A DNA stretch of 64,000 bases from Meridianimarinicoccus marinus (GTDB taxonomy: Bacteria > Pseudomonadota > Alphaproteobacteria > Rhodobacterales > Rhodobacteraceae). The stretch lies in NCBI RefSeq assembly GCF_040689105.1, contig NZ_JBFBVU010000014.1:38942-102941 (forward strand). Direction: 5' to 3'. The notes under the pieces are model-generated. The model saw nothing but the letters and a program-made list of their open reading frames with translations. It did not search any database and was not told the DNA's origin. The translations under genes and the position numbers were made by a program. Numbering within the stretch: position 1 is the first letter of the stretch; each line of letters opens with the position of its first letter. Of this stretch, positions 16,513 through 24,979 are shown one piece after another.

Positions 16513-17529
16513 ATGGAGCCGAAAACCAAACTGACCCTGGACCAGGTGCGCGGTCTTGCGACCGACGTATTGACACACAGCGGCTATGACGCGGCCCATG
16601 CCGGGGCCATTGCCGGGATGCTTCATCGCTGCCAGCTGGACGATTGCCAGTCGCACGGTCTGTTCCGGCTGTTCATGTGCGCGGCCACCATGCGCGATGG
16701 CAAGATCGACGGCGCGGCGGCACCGCGGATCGCGCCGTCGGACACTGCCATCGTGCGCGCCGACGCGCGGGGCGGCATGTCTTTGCTGGCGGTGCAGGCC
16801 GGGATGCCGCTGCTGATCGAAAAGGCGCGGGTCCACGGCATGGCGGCGCTGACGGTGAACAACTGCTTCCATTTCTCGGCGCTCTGGCCCGAGGTCGAGG
16901 ATCTGGCGGGCGCCGGTCTGGCCGGCCTGTCGATGGTGCCCAGCCATGCCTGGGTGGCCCCGGCCGGCGGGCGGCGTGGGACATTGGGGACCAATCCGCT
17001 GGCCTTCAGCTGGCCGCGGCAGGGCAAGACGCCCTTCACCTTCGACTTTGCCACCAGCGGCTTCGCGCGCGGCGAGATCGAGCTGTACAAGCGGGCCGGA
17101 AAGCAACTGCCCGAAGGGGTGGCCATCGACCGCGACGGCAACCCGACCCGCGACCCGCAGGCGGCGCTGGACGGGGCGATGCTGACCTTCGGCGGGCACA
17201 AGGGATCGGCGCTGTCGATCATGATCGAGTTGATGGCCGGCCCGCTGATCGACGATCTGACCAGCAAGGAGAGCCAGGCCGCCGCAGGCGCCGATGGCAC
17301 CGCGCCCTATCACGGGCAGATCATCCTTGCTTTCGATCCCGACCAATTTTCGGGCGGGAAGGCCGACGCCAATGATGCCCGCGCCGAACGTCTGTTTGCC
17401 GATATCGTCGACCAGGGCGCGCGGCTGCCGTCGCAGCGCCGCTATGCCGCCCGCGCCCGCAATCTTGCGCGGGGCTATGTGGAAATTTCCGAAGGGCTGC
17501 ACCGCGACCTACAGACCCTGCTGGAGTGA
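16513..17529 (+). CDS. Ldh-family (malate/L-lactate dehydrogenase-like) oxidoreductase, probable delta-1-pyrroline-2-carboxylate reductase
   Basis: 338 residues of the Ldh_2 family. Typical segments are SHGLFRLFMC near residue 51, VNNCFHFSALWP near 116, GTNPLAFSWP near 160 and FDFATSGFARGEIELY near 178, which bind NAD(P) and the substrate. Members of this fold reduce cyclic ketimines such as pyrroline-2-carboxylate to L-proline. Next to hydroxyproline dehydratase-like genes that would make that ketimine, this is the best reading; a ureidoglycolate or malate dehydrogenase role is the alternative. The start at ATG 16513 has GGAG before it; the frame extends back through the GntR gene, which is a shadow. 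Confidence 0.82.
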   Translation: MEPKTKLTLDQVRGLATDVLTHSGYDAAHAGAIAGMLHRCQLDDCQSHGLFRLFMCAATMRDGKIDGAAAPRIAPSDTAIVRADARGGMSLLAVQAGMPLLIEKARVHGMAALTVNNCFHFSALWPEVEDLAGAGLAGLSMVPSHAWVAPAGGRRGTLGTNPLAFSWPRQGKTPFTFDFATSGFARGEIELYKRAGKQLPEGVAIDRDGNPTRDPQAALDGAMLTFGGHKGSALSIMIELMAGPLIDDLTSKESQAAAGADGTAPYHGQIILAFDPDQFSGGKADANDARAERLFADIVDQGARLPSQRRYAARARNLARGYVEISEGLHRDLQTLLE

Positions 17530-17534
17530 GCGCC

Positions 17535-17569
17535 CGCACCCCGGCCCGCGTCTGGCGGGCCGGGGTGCG
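17535..17569. terminator. Bidirectional terminator hairpin between converging genes
   Basis: A perfect 15-bp stem CGCACCCCGGCCCGC (17535-17549) with GCGGGCCGGGGTGCG (17555-17569) and a 5-base loop fills the gap between the reductase and the end of the 12-gene leftward run. It lacks a U tract on either strand. Confidence 0.65.
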
Positions 17570-17576
17570 GGGCGGG

Positions 17577-18602
17577 TCACACGCCCCAGGTGTCGCTCAA
17601 CCGATAGCCGCCGGGCCAGGGGTCGTCGGGATCCAGCATGTGCTGGTGGATGCCGGTGATCCAGCCGCGGCCGCTGATCTCGGGCACGATGGCCGGACGC
17701 CCGCCCACGTTGGTCTGCGCCGCCACCCGCCCGGTGAAGCGCGAGCCGATGATCGAGATCGCCTCGAACTCCTGATCCGCCGTCATCTCGCCCTTGGCCA
17801 GCATCAGTGCCATGCGCGCCGAAACCGCGGTACCGGTGGGCGATCGGTCGACCTTGCCGGGCTGGATCGTCACGGCCGAACCGCCCCGCAGGCCGGTGGC
17901 GGTCTGTTCCAGCGGCCCGCAGAAGGCGCAGAACGAGATATGCGCCCAATCGGGGTTTTCAGGATGCGAGAAGCCCAGTTGCTCGTTCGCCGCCGCCAGG
18001 ATGCGGGTGCCCGTTTGCGCGATCTCGCGGGCGTTGGCTTCGGTGATCTCCAGCCCCAGATCGACGGCCTGCACCACTACGAAGCTGTCGCCGCCATAGG
18101 CGGTGTCTACGGTTAGCCGTCCCAGCCCCGGCACCTCCAGCGCCGCGCCGATCTGCCCGGCGAAACTGGGCACGTTCTGCACGAAGATCCGCTCGGCCTT
18201 GCCATTGCGACATTCGGCGCGCACCCGCACCAGCCCGCCCGGCGCTTCCAGTGTCAGCCGGGTTTCGGGTTCGGTCATCGGCAGGATGCCGCCGTCCAGC
18301 AGCACCGTCGACACGCAGATCGAGTTCGAGCCGGACATCGGCGGGGTGTATTCCGGCTCCATGATGATGAAGCCCATGTCGGCCTCGGGGTTCTTCGGCG
18401 GGACCAGCAGGTTGACATGGCGGAACACACCGCCACGCGGTTCGTTCAGCACGAAGTTGCGCAGGGTTTCGTCGCGGGCGATGAAATCGCGCTGTGCCCA
18501 AAGCGTGTCACCGGGTGGCGGCGCGACGCCGCCGACGATCACGTCGCCGACCTCGCCCTCGGCATGGGCCGAAATCACGTGGATGGTCTTGCTGCTGCGC
18601 AT
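17577..18602 (-). CDS. Proline racemase-fold protein, probable trans-3-hydroxy-L-proline dehydratase
   Basis: 341 residues of the proline racemase superfamily. Racemases and 4-hydroxyproline epimerases carry two catalytic cysteines (MCGHG and SPCGT). Here the first is Ser (MSGSNS near residue 90) and the second Thr (SPTGTA near 257). A Thr at the second site is typical of trans-3-hydroxyproline dehydratases, which form pyrroline-2-carboxylate; those usually keep Cys at the first site, so Ser-Thr is worth noting. GAGG lies 9 bases before the ATG at 18602. It is 11 bases after the enolase-superfamily gene and is the last gene of the leftward run. The true Cys-Cys epimerase is at 24029. Confidence 0.78.
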   Translation of the reverse strand: MRSSKTIHVISAHAEGEVGDVIVGGVAPPPGDTLWAQRDFIARDETLRNFVLNEPRGGVFRHVNLLVPPKNPEADMGFIIMEPEYTPPMSGSNSICVSTVLLDGGILPMTEPETRLTLEAPGGLVRVRAECRNGKAERIFVQNVPSFAGQIGAALEVPGLGRLTVDTAYGGDSFVVVQAVDLGLEITEANAREIAQTGTRILAAANEQLGFSHPENPDWAHISFCAFCGPLEQTATGLRGGSAVTIQPGKVDRSPTGTAVSARMALMLAKGEMTADQEFEAISIIGSRFTGRVAAQTNVGGRPAIVPEISGRGWITGIHQHMLDPDDPWPGGYRLSDTWGV

Positions 18603-18613
18603 GGGGCCGGACC

Positions 18614-19717
18614 TCAGGAATAGCTGGCGACAGGATCGCCAAGCGCGTCGAAGAGCGGGGTGATGCCCAGACCCGGACGGTCGGCGGCGGTCATCCGGCC
18701 ATTGACCCGCTCGGGCGCGCCCGAGGCTATGTCCACGGTCCCGTAGCTGTTGAAATCGGTGGCCGAGAAGGTGAACTCCGCCGGGGTGGCGCGCGCCAGA
18801 TGGGCGATGGTGGCGGTGGTGATGTCGCCGCCCCAGGTGTCCTCGATGGTCATCGGGATGCCATGGGCGACGCAAAGATCGCGCATCAGCCGGGCGCGGC
18901 TCAACCCGCCGACCTTGCTGATCTTCAGGTTGATGACATCCATCGCATCCTCGGCAATGCCGCGCACCAGCGTGTTGGGCGTGTCGATGACCTCGTCCAT
19001 CACGAAGGGCAGGGCGGTGCGGCGGCGGATCGAGACGCATTCCTCGTAGGTCAGGCAGGGTTGTTCGACATAGACATCCAGCCCGGCGATGGCCCCGACA
19101 ACGCGGGCCGCCTCGTGCCGGGTCCAGCCGGTGTTGGCATCGGCGACCAGCAGATCGCTGGGTTTCAGCACGGCGCGGGTGGCGTGGATACGCTCGATAT
19201 CGTCATTGGCGTCGCCGCCGACCTTGAGCTGAAACTTGGTATAGCCCTCGGCGGCATAGCCTTCGATCTTGCGCGCCATGGTGTCGGGGTCTTCCTGGCT
19301 GATGGCGCGGTACAGCACCACATCTTCCTGCGCCGCGCCGCCCAGCAGTACGTACAGCGGCAGGCCGGTGGCCTTGCCCAGCAGATCCCAGCAGGCAATA
19401 TCCACCGGCGCCTTGGCATAGGGATGGCCACGCAGGGCAGCATCCATGGTGCGGTTGATCTGCCCGATGTTCAGCGGGTCCTGCCCGATCAGATGCGGGG
19501 CCAGTTCCGCCAGCCCGGCGCGGACGCCGAGCGCGAAGGACGGCAGATAGGCCGAGCCCAGCGGACAGCATTCGGCATAACCCGAGAGGCCCTCGTCGAT
19601 CTGGATCTCCAGCACGGTGCTGTCGAAGACCTCGACGAAATTGCCGTTCGACCAGTTGTAGCGGCCTTCCTTCAGGGGCAGGTCCACCTGGTAGACGTTA
19701 AGCTTGGTGATCTTCAC
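18614..19717 (-). CDS. Mandelate racemase/muconate lactonizing enzyme family protein, candidate cis-3-hydroxy-L-proline dehydratase
   Basis: 367 residues. The enolase-superfamily metal ligands are seen as Asp in VADANTGW near residue 195, Glu in YVEQPC near 220 and Asp/Glu in VMDEVID near 243. The second-strand KxK motif is reduced to QLKVGG (a single Lys), with another Lys in NLKISKVGG near 270. The C-terminus GLGITPLFDALGDPVASYS resembles the cis-3-hydroxyproline dehydratase group, and such genes are known beside trans-3-hydroxyproline dehydratases. Other amino-acid racemase or betaine epimerase roles remain possible. The start is a GTG with AAAGGAA 8 bases upstream. Confidence 0.75.
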   Translation of the reverse strand: MKITKLNVYQVDLPLKEGRYNWSNGNFVEVFDSTVLEIQIDEGLSGYAECCPLGSAYLPSFALGVRAGLAELAPHLIGQDPLNIGQINRTMDAALRGHPYAKAPVDIACWDLLGKATGLPLYVLLGGAAQEDVVLYRAISQEDPDTMARKIEGYAAEGYTKFQLKVGGDANDDIERIHATRAVLKPSDLLVADANTGWTRHEAARVVGAIAGLDVYVEQPCLTYEECVSIRRRTALPFVMDEVIDTPNTLVRGIAEDAMDVINLKISKVGGLSRARLMRDLCVAHGIPMTIEDTWGGDITTATIAHLARATPAEFTFSATDFNSYGTVDIASGAPERVNGRMTAADRPGLGITPLFDALGDPVASYS

Positions 19718-19730
19718 GGGAGCGTTCCTT

Positions 19731-20984
19731 TCAGAAGCGGGCGGCGGAATAGGGGTGCGGGGGCAGCGGCGGCGGCGCGCCGCGCATCAGGGCGGCCAGA
19801 AGTTCGGCAGTTCCGGCGGATTGGGTCAGGCCGAGATGGCCGTGACCGAAGGCATAGAACACGCCCGGCGCGCGTGGCGAGGCGTCGATCACTGGCAGGC
19901 TGTCGGGCATTGAGGGGCGAAAGCCCATCCATTGGGTTCCGCCCTCGGTGCGCAGTCCCGGCAGGAAGGCCTCGGCCTTGCGCAGCAGGATTTCGGAGCG
20001 GCGATAGTTCGGCGGCAGCTTCAGTCCGCCCAGTTCCACCGCACCACCGACCCGCACGCCGCCGTTGATCCGCGTGACCACGAAGCCATGGGACGCGAAG
20101 GTCAGATGGGTGCGCAGATCGAAGGCCCCCGGCGGCAGGGTGGTGTTGTAGCCGCGCTCGGTTTCCAGCGGGAAGCGGTCGCCCAGGGTGCGCGCCAGGT
20201 GATGCGACCAGGCCCCGGCAGCGACCACCACCTGCGCCGCGACGAGGGGGCCGGTGTCGGTCTGAACCTTCACCCCGTCGGGACCGGGCTGAAGGGCGCG
20301 CACCTCGGCCTGGGTGATCGCGCCGCCGCGCTGGCGCAGGGTCGCGGCCAGATGTTCGGCCCAGGTTTTCGGATCGACGGTGTTGAGCCAGTCCGGGGTA
20401 AAGGCCGCATGGGTGAACCTTGGGTGAAGCCCCGGCTGGATCTCGGCAATGGCCTCGGGGCTGTCGAGCAGATCGAAGGCGATGCCGTGACGGCGGCGCA
20501 ACTCCCATCCCGCGCGACTGGCCTCGAACGCGCGCGCGCCTTCATACAGCTGCAACTGGCCGTCGCGCTGCATCAGCGGCTCGCCCTGAACATCGGCGAT
20601 CTGGCGGTCCAGTGCGGCGCGGGAGTGGGTCATCAGGCGGGCCTGGGCCGCCAGCGCGGCCTCATAGCGGTTACGCCAACTGGCCCGCCAGAACCGCAGC
20701 ATCCACGGCGCGATGCGCAGCGCGTAGGCGGGCGGGATCGACAGGGGTCCTTGCGGATCGATCAGCCATTTCGGGGCCTTGCGCATGATGCCGGGTGTGG
20801 CCAGTGGCACGATGTCGGTGAAGGCGAAGGCCCCGGCGCTGGCCGCCGACGCCCCCGCCGCGACACCGGCGCGGTCCAGCACCCGCACCCTGCGGCCATG
20901 CCGGGTCAGTTCCAGCGCGGTCGAGATGCCGATGATACCGGCACCGATGACAATGACATCCTGGGGGGCGGTCATGGGGGTCAT
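19731..20984 (-). CDS. FAD-dependent D-amino-acid dehydrogenase, probable D-hydroxyproline dehydrogenase
   Basis: 417 residues of the DAO/DadA fold. The dinucleotide motif VIVIGAGIIGISTALEL is near residue 10, the second FAD segment is VVAAGAWSHHLA near 255, and the C-terminal YAFGHGHLGLTQSAGTAELL closes the FAD site. It should oxidise cis-4-hydroxy-D-proline, made by the epimerase at 24029, to pyrroline-4-hydroxy-2-carboxylate, passing electrons to the respiratory chain. Ten bases from the TRAP large permease. The start may be ATG 20984 or 20975; neither has a strong ribosome site, suggesting translational coupling. A general D-amino-acid dehydrogenase is the alternative. Confidence 0.87.
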   Translation of the reverse strand: MTPMTAPQDVIVIGAGIIGISTALELTRHGRRVRVLDRAGVAAGASAASAGAFAFTDIVPLATPGIMRKAPKWLIDPQGPLSIPPAYALRIAPWMLRFWRASWRNRYEAALAAQARLMTHSRAALDRQIADVQGEPLMQRDGQLQLYEGARAFEASRAGWELRRRHGIAFDLLDSPEAIAEIQPGLHPRFTHAAFTPDWLNTVDPKTWAEHLAATLRQRGGAITQAEVRALQPGPDGVKVQTDTGPLVAAQVVVAAGAWSHHLARTLGDRFPLETERGYNTTLPPGAFDLRTHLTFASHGFVVTRINGGVRVGGAVELGGLKLPPNYRRSEILLRKAEAFLPGLRTEGGTQWMGFRPSMPDSLPVIDASPRAPGVFYAFGHGHLGLTQSAGTAELLAALMRGAPPPLPPHPYSAARF

Positions 20985-20993
20985 GTCAGGGTC

Positions 20994-22304
20994 TCACAGT
21001 CCAACGAGGATCGAGGGCAGCCATGTCGCCAGCCGGGGGAACAGCAGCAGGGCCAGCAGCACCAGCCCCTGCGCCGCCACGAAAGGCAACACGCCGCGAT
21101 ACATATCCCCATATGTCATGTCCTTGGGCGCAATCGACCGCAAATAGAAGATCGACGGCGCCATCGGCGGGGTCAGATAGGAGGTCTGGATGACCACCAG
21201 CACCAGCATCGCGAACCAGATCGGGTCAATGCCGGCGCTGCGCACCAATGGTGCAAAGATCGGCACGAAGATCAGCACGATGGACACCCAGTCCAGCACG
21301 AAGCCCGCGAAGAACACCACCAGCAGCAGGAAGGCGATCAGCCCGGCGTTGCCATAGCCGATCAGCTCCACCGTATCGCGCACCAGCCCGCTGCCGCCGG
21401 TCACCGCGAAGATGCTGGTGAACATGGTGCCGCCCGCCACGATCAGCATGATCATCGAGGTGATGCGCAGGGTAACGCCAAGAGCCTCGCGCAGCATGGT
21501 CAGGTTCAGTTCCCGGAACATCAGAGTCAGCACCAGTGTTCCGGCGGCGCCCACTGCGGCGGCCTCGGTGGCCGAGGCGGCCCCGGCCAGAAGCGAGCCC
21601 AGAACCATGCCGATCAGCAGCAGCGGCGGCAGCAGGGCGGTGGCGGTGATCCACAGTTTGCGGCCCATGGGCATGGCGCGCTCTTCAGGGGGCAGCGACG
21701 GGGCATCCTGCGGGCGGCGAAGGCTGCGCATCAGCACATAGCCCACGAAGAAGGCGACCATCAGTGCGCCGGGCAGCAGCGAGGCGGCAAACAGCTGGCC
21801 GATGGAAAGCTGCGCAATGGAGGCATAGACCACCACGATGACCGAGGGCGGGATGATCGTGCCCAGGGAACCGCCGGCGCAGATGGTGCCCGCGATCAGG
21901 TCATTGCGATAGCCGACCCGACGCATCGCCGGGATGGCCATCAGGCCGACGACGATCTCGACCGCGCCGACCACGCCCGAGGCGGCGGCAAAGATCGCGC
22001 ACATGGCAATGGTGGCCAGCGCCAGACCGCCGGGCATTCCGCCCAGCCACAATTGCAGCGCGTGGAACAACCGCCGGGCAATGCCCGAGCGTTCCAGCAC
22101 CGCGCCCATGAAGATGAACAGCGGGATCGCCGCCAGCACGAAGTTCGATGCCGTGTGCAGCAGCGGGCCGTAAAGTTGCAGGAACAGAAGGTCGCCGAAG
22201 ACCGAGTACCCGAAGATGACCGAAACGATCATCATCGAAAACGCCACCGGGATCCCGGCAAAGACCAGCACGAACAGCGTGGCAAACATCAACAGGGGGA
22301 TCAT
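20994..22304 (-). CDS. TRAP transporter large permease (DctM family), hydroxyproline island
   Basis: 436 residues, multi-pass, with DctM features GTIIPPSVIVVVYAS near residue 150 and TPPMAPSIFYLRSIAP near 385. Paralogous to the permease at 1335 but clearly divergent, so the two carriers are distinct. Four bases separate it from the small permease gene. Together with 22308 and 22921 it would import a compound degraded by the flanking enzymes, most likely a hydroxyproline or a derivative. Confidence 0.93.
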   Translation of the reverse strand: MIPLLMFATLFVLVFAGIPVAFSMMIVSVIFGYSVFGDLLFLQLYGPLLHTASNFVLAAIPLFIFMGAVLERSGIARRLFHALQLWLGGMPGGLALATIAMCAIFAAASGVVGAVEIVVGLMAIPAMRRVGYRNDLIAGTICAGGSLGTIIPPSVIVVVYASIAQLSIGQLFAASLLPGALMVAFFVGYVLMRSLRRPQDAPSLPPEERAMPMGRKLWITATALLPPLLLIGMVLGSLLAGAASATEAAAVGAAGTLVLTLMFRELNLTMLREALGVTLRITSMIMLIVAGGTMFTSIFAVTGGSGLVRDTVELIGYGNAGLIAFLLLVVFFAGFVLDWVSIVLIFVPIFAPLVRSAGIDPIWFAMLVLVVIQTSYLTPPMAPSIFYLRSIAPKDMTYGDMYRGVLPFVAAQGLVLLALLLFPRLATWLPSILVGL

Positions 22305-22307
22305 GGA

Positions 22308-22856
22308 TCAGGACTCCGGTCCGGCAGTGGCGTCCGGTCCCGCATCGGGAAGCGTCTCGCCGGGGCGTTTTTCGCCGTGTGCATATTTCAGGGCTTCGGC
22401 AAGGAATTGCAGGCAGAAGGCCAGCAGCCCGATGGCGATCACCGTGTAGAAGGGCCACATGAGCGGCGCCCAGGGGCTGACGTTCTCGACCTCGCCGGTC
22501 CGGAAGGCTTTCCACGCCTTGCCTGCCGCCACCCAGGTCAGCGCCCCGGTGATCGGCACCATCACGAAGGCATAGACCGCCGCGTTCAGGATCTGCTGCG
22601 CCCGCAGGGGCAGCTTCTGCGACAGGAAGTCGATGCGCACATGGGCTTCCTTGCGCAGCGAATAGGCCGCGCCCAGAAACACGATGGAGCCGTTCAGCAT
22701 GTAGGAAATGTCGAAAGCCCAGAGCGTGGGCGCGTTGAATGCATAGCGGGCGATGACCTCGTAGAGCATCGAGGCGATCATGGCGAGAATGGTCAACTGA
22801 CCGAGGATCCCCAGCCCGTTGGCCAGTCGTTCTACGGCGTCTTGGAATCTTTGCAT
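22308..22856 (-). CDS. TRAP transporter small permease (DctQ family), hydroxyproline island
   Basis: 182 residues with four membrane helices and the DctQ core (APTLWAFDISYMLNGSIVFLGAAYSLRKEAHVRIDFL). The C-terminus is charged and Pro/Gly-rich. GGAGG stands before the ATG. It bridges DctM and the periplasmic receptor; the upstream gap to the receptor gene holds a perfect hairpin. Confidence 0.92.
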   Translation of the reverse strand: MQRFQDAVERLANGLGILGQLTILAMIASMLYEVIARYAFNAPTLWAFDISYMLNGSIVFLGAAYSLRKEAHVRIDFLSQKLPLRAQQILNAAVYAFVMVPITGALTWVAAGKAWKAFRTGEVENVSPWAPLMWPFYTVIAIGLLAFCLQFLAEALKYAHGEKRPGETLPDAGPDATAGPES

Positions 22857-22875
22857 GGCAGCCTCCGGGAGAGAT

Positions 22876-22907
22876 GCGCAGGCCGGCGGGAGTGGACCGG
22901 CCTGCGC
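22876..22907 (-). terminator. Intra-operon hairpin after the second TRAP binding-protein gene
   Basis: A perfect 11-bp stem GCGCAGGCCGG (22876-22886) with CCGGCCTGCGC (22897-22907) and a 10-base loop, 14 bases after the binding-protein stop. Confidence 0.6.
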
Positions 22908-22920
22908 GGGGGAAAGGGGC

Positions 22921-23985
22921 TTACTGGGCGCTGTCGCGCACCAGGTAGACCGAGTTCTCGGCCCAGTTCGACTGGTAGGCCAGGTAGCTGTCCAGAACCT
23001 CCTGCGTGCGGGGGTTTCCGGCCTCGGCCTGCTCAGCGGCGCGGGCGCGGGCCCAGTTGCGACCCGCTTCGCGGATCTTCTCGGACTCGGCGCGGTCCAT
23101 CAGCACCATCTCGACCTTGGTATCGCGGTAGTCGGCCATGGCCTTGATGTCGGCATTCCCGAAGTGGGTATAGCCTTCATAGGTGGTCAGCTTGGCGGCA
23201 GCGGTGATCAGGGCCTGCAGGTCGGCGGGGAGCGCGTCCCAGGTCTCCTGCTTGACGAACACCTCCCACAGGAACGACGGCTGGTGCACGCCGGGCAGGA
23301 TCAGGAATGGCGCGACCTCGTGGAAGCCTTCCGAGAAGTTGGCGCCGGGGGTGGACCATTCCACCGCATCCACACCCTTGCGTTGCAGCAGGGTGTAGAT
23401 CTCGTTGCCGGGGACCACGGTGGGGATGGCGCCGAAGTCTTCCTGCATGACCGCCGCGAAGGCGCCCGAGGTGCGGTACTTGACGCCCTTCAGGGCCTCG
23501 ACCGTGTCGATCTTCACGTTGGAATGGGCCATGATTTCCGAGGTGCCGATGCCGACCACAAGGCTGTGCAGCCCCATGTCCTCGCGCCGGAAGTCCTGCA
23601 GCAGTTCCTCACCGCCGCCTTCATAGACCCAGTGCAGGGTCGCCTCGGGGGACATGCCGCCTGGGAAGCTGGCGAAGATCGCGTTGGTCGGATCCTGGTT
23701 GACCAGGTAGGAGGGCGTCGAATGGCCGGCCTCGACAATACCGTCCTGCACGGATTCATAGGCCTTGAAGGCGGGCACGATGACACCCGCGCCGAAAGGT
23801 TCGATCTCGACCCGGCCCTGCGTCAGGGTTTCGACGTTGCCGGCGAAGCGTTCCATGAAGTTCTGGTAGAGGAACGAGCCTTCGCCCACGGCGGCGGTCA
23901 TCTTCCATTCGACCTCGGCCGCGAAGGCGCTGCCGGTCATGGCAAGGGTGATCCCCGCCGCTGCAAATGTGGACATCCTGTTCAT
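22921..23985 (-). CDS. TRAP transporter solute-binding protein (DctP family), hydroxyproline island
   Basis: 354 residues with a signal peptide (MNRMSTFAAAGITLAMTGSAFA, then AEVEWKM). DctP-type landmarks are VEALKGVKYRTSGAFAAVMQE near residue 155, with the ligand-carboxylate Arg, and GVDAVEWSTPGANF near 205. The Trp-rich GVDAVEWSTP region is like binding proteins for zwitterionic or hydrophobic acids. The start at 23985 has AAAAAGG 7 bases upstream; the frame extends nine codons further without a better site. It follows the epimerase gene in the 12-gene run. Confidence 0.9.
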   Translation of the reverse strand: MNRMSTFAAAGITLAMTGSAFAAEVEWKMTAAVGEGSFLYQNFMERFAGNVETLTQGRVEIEPFGAGVIVPAFKAYESVQDGIVEAGHSTPSYLVNQDPTNAIFASFPGGMSPEATLHWVYEGGGEELLQDFRREDMGLHSLVVGIGTSEIMAHSNVKIDTVEALKGVKYRTSGAFAAVMQEDFGAIPTVVPGNEIYTLLQRKGVDAVEWSTPGANFSEGFHEVAPFLILPGVHQPSFLWEVFVKQETWDALPADLQALITAAAKLTTYEGYTHFGNADIKAMADYRDTKVEMVLMDRAESEKIREAGRNWARARAAEQAEAGNPRTQEVLDSYLAYQSNWAENSVYLVRDSAQ

Positions 23986-24028
23986 GTTCAGACCTTTTTG
24001 AGTTGGAACCATGGTGGGGGAGGTGGTG

Positions 24029-24979
24029 TCAGCCGTTTCCGGCGGACACCGTCGGTATGCCGTTTCGGAACGGATCTTCCGGATCGAAGACCAGCGTGCT
24101 TTCGGCCATGATGAAGGCCTGTCCGGTCAGGGTGGGGATCACGCCGCCGGTCGGGCCGGGCTGATACGACAGCCGGTAGGTCGAGCCGATGACGCTTTGC
24201 TGGGTGATCTCCGCGCCCGGAGCGAGGCGGCCATCGGCGGCCAGGCAGGCCAGGCGTGCCGAACTGCCGGTGCCGCAGGGCGAGCGGTCATAGGCATCGT
24301 CTGGGCACAGCACGAAGTTGCGGCTGTGGACGTCCGATCCCGGCACCTCGTCCTGAAAGATCACGTGGTCGATGGGTGTCTCCGGCCCGCCGCCGACACC
24401 CTGCGCATGGGCCGCCGTGCGAATGGCGACGGCCAGATCGGTCAGCGCGCGAATGTTGTCGGGGCGTACCGGCAGCGGGCTGGGCTCGACGATGAAGAAC
24501 CAGTTGCCGCCATAGGCCACATCGCCGGTCACGATGCCGACCTCGGGCACCACGACCTGCGCGGCCTTTTTCACACGTCGGCTTTCGATGTTGGTGACCT
24601 GCACCGTGTGCGCGTCGATCAGGGTCACGGTGACCACCCCGGCGGGGGTTTCGATGCGATGGGTGCCGGGGGCGATCCGGCCCAGATGGGCCAGCGTCAC
24701 CGTCAGCCCGATGGTGCCATGGCCGCACATGCCCAGCACCGCATCGGCATCGAAATAGATCACGCCGGTGACGCATTCGGGATCGGTGGGCGGCACCAGC
24801 AGGGCGCCGACCATGGCCGGCTGACCGCGCGGTTCGCGCATCACCCCGTTGCAGAAGGCGGTGTGATCGCGGGCCAGCCGCCGCGCCCGTTCGGCCAGCG
24901 GCCCGGTGCCAAGATCCGGGCCGCCATCGAGGATCACCCGCGTCGGCTCACCCCCTGTATGGCTGTCGACTACATGCAT
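24029..24979 (-). CDS. 4-hydroxyproline 2-epimerase (Cys/Cys proline racemase family)
   Basis: 316 residues. Both catalytic cysteines are present: MCGHGTIG near residue 83 and SPCGTGSSARLA near 235. The N-terminus MHVVDSHTGGEPTRV and the VYFDADAVLGMCGHG-type context are those of bacterial 4-hydroxyproline epimerases, which convert trans-4-hydroxy-L-proline to cis-4-hydroxy-D-proline. The ATG at 24979 overlaps the DapA-family gene by 10 bases, a sign of coupled translation of two consecutive pathway enzymes. An open frame extends upstream through the DapA-family gene and is a shadow. Confidence 0.92.
   Translation of the reverse strand: MHVVDSHTGGEPTRVILDGGPDLGTGPLAERARRLARDHTAFCNGVMREPRGQPAMVGALLVPPTDPECVTGVIYFDADAVLGMCGHGTIGLTVTLAHLGRIAPGTHRIETPAGVVTVTLIDAHTVQVTNIESRRVKKAAQVVVPEVGIVTGDVAYGGNWFFIVEPSPLPVRPDNIRALTDLAVAIRTAAHAQGVGGGPETPIDHVIFQDEVPGSDVHSRNFVLCPDDAYDRSPCGTGSSARLACLAADGRLAPGAEITQQSVIGSTYRLSYQPGPTGGVIPTLTGQAFIMAESTLVFDPEDPFRNGIPTVSAGNG

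Noticed and set aside
19932..23147. Very long open frame on the plus strand, over 1000 codons
   Set aside because: It lies opposite four well-supported leftward genes, is His/Gln/Arg-rich without domains, and arises from GC-rich third positions of the real genes.
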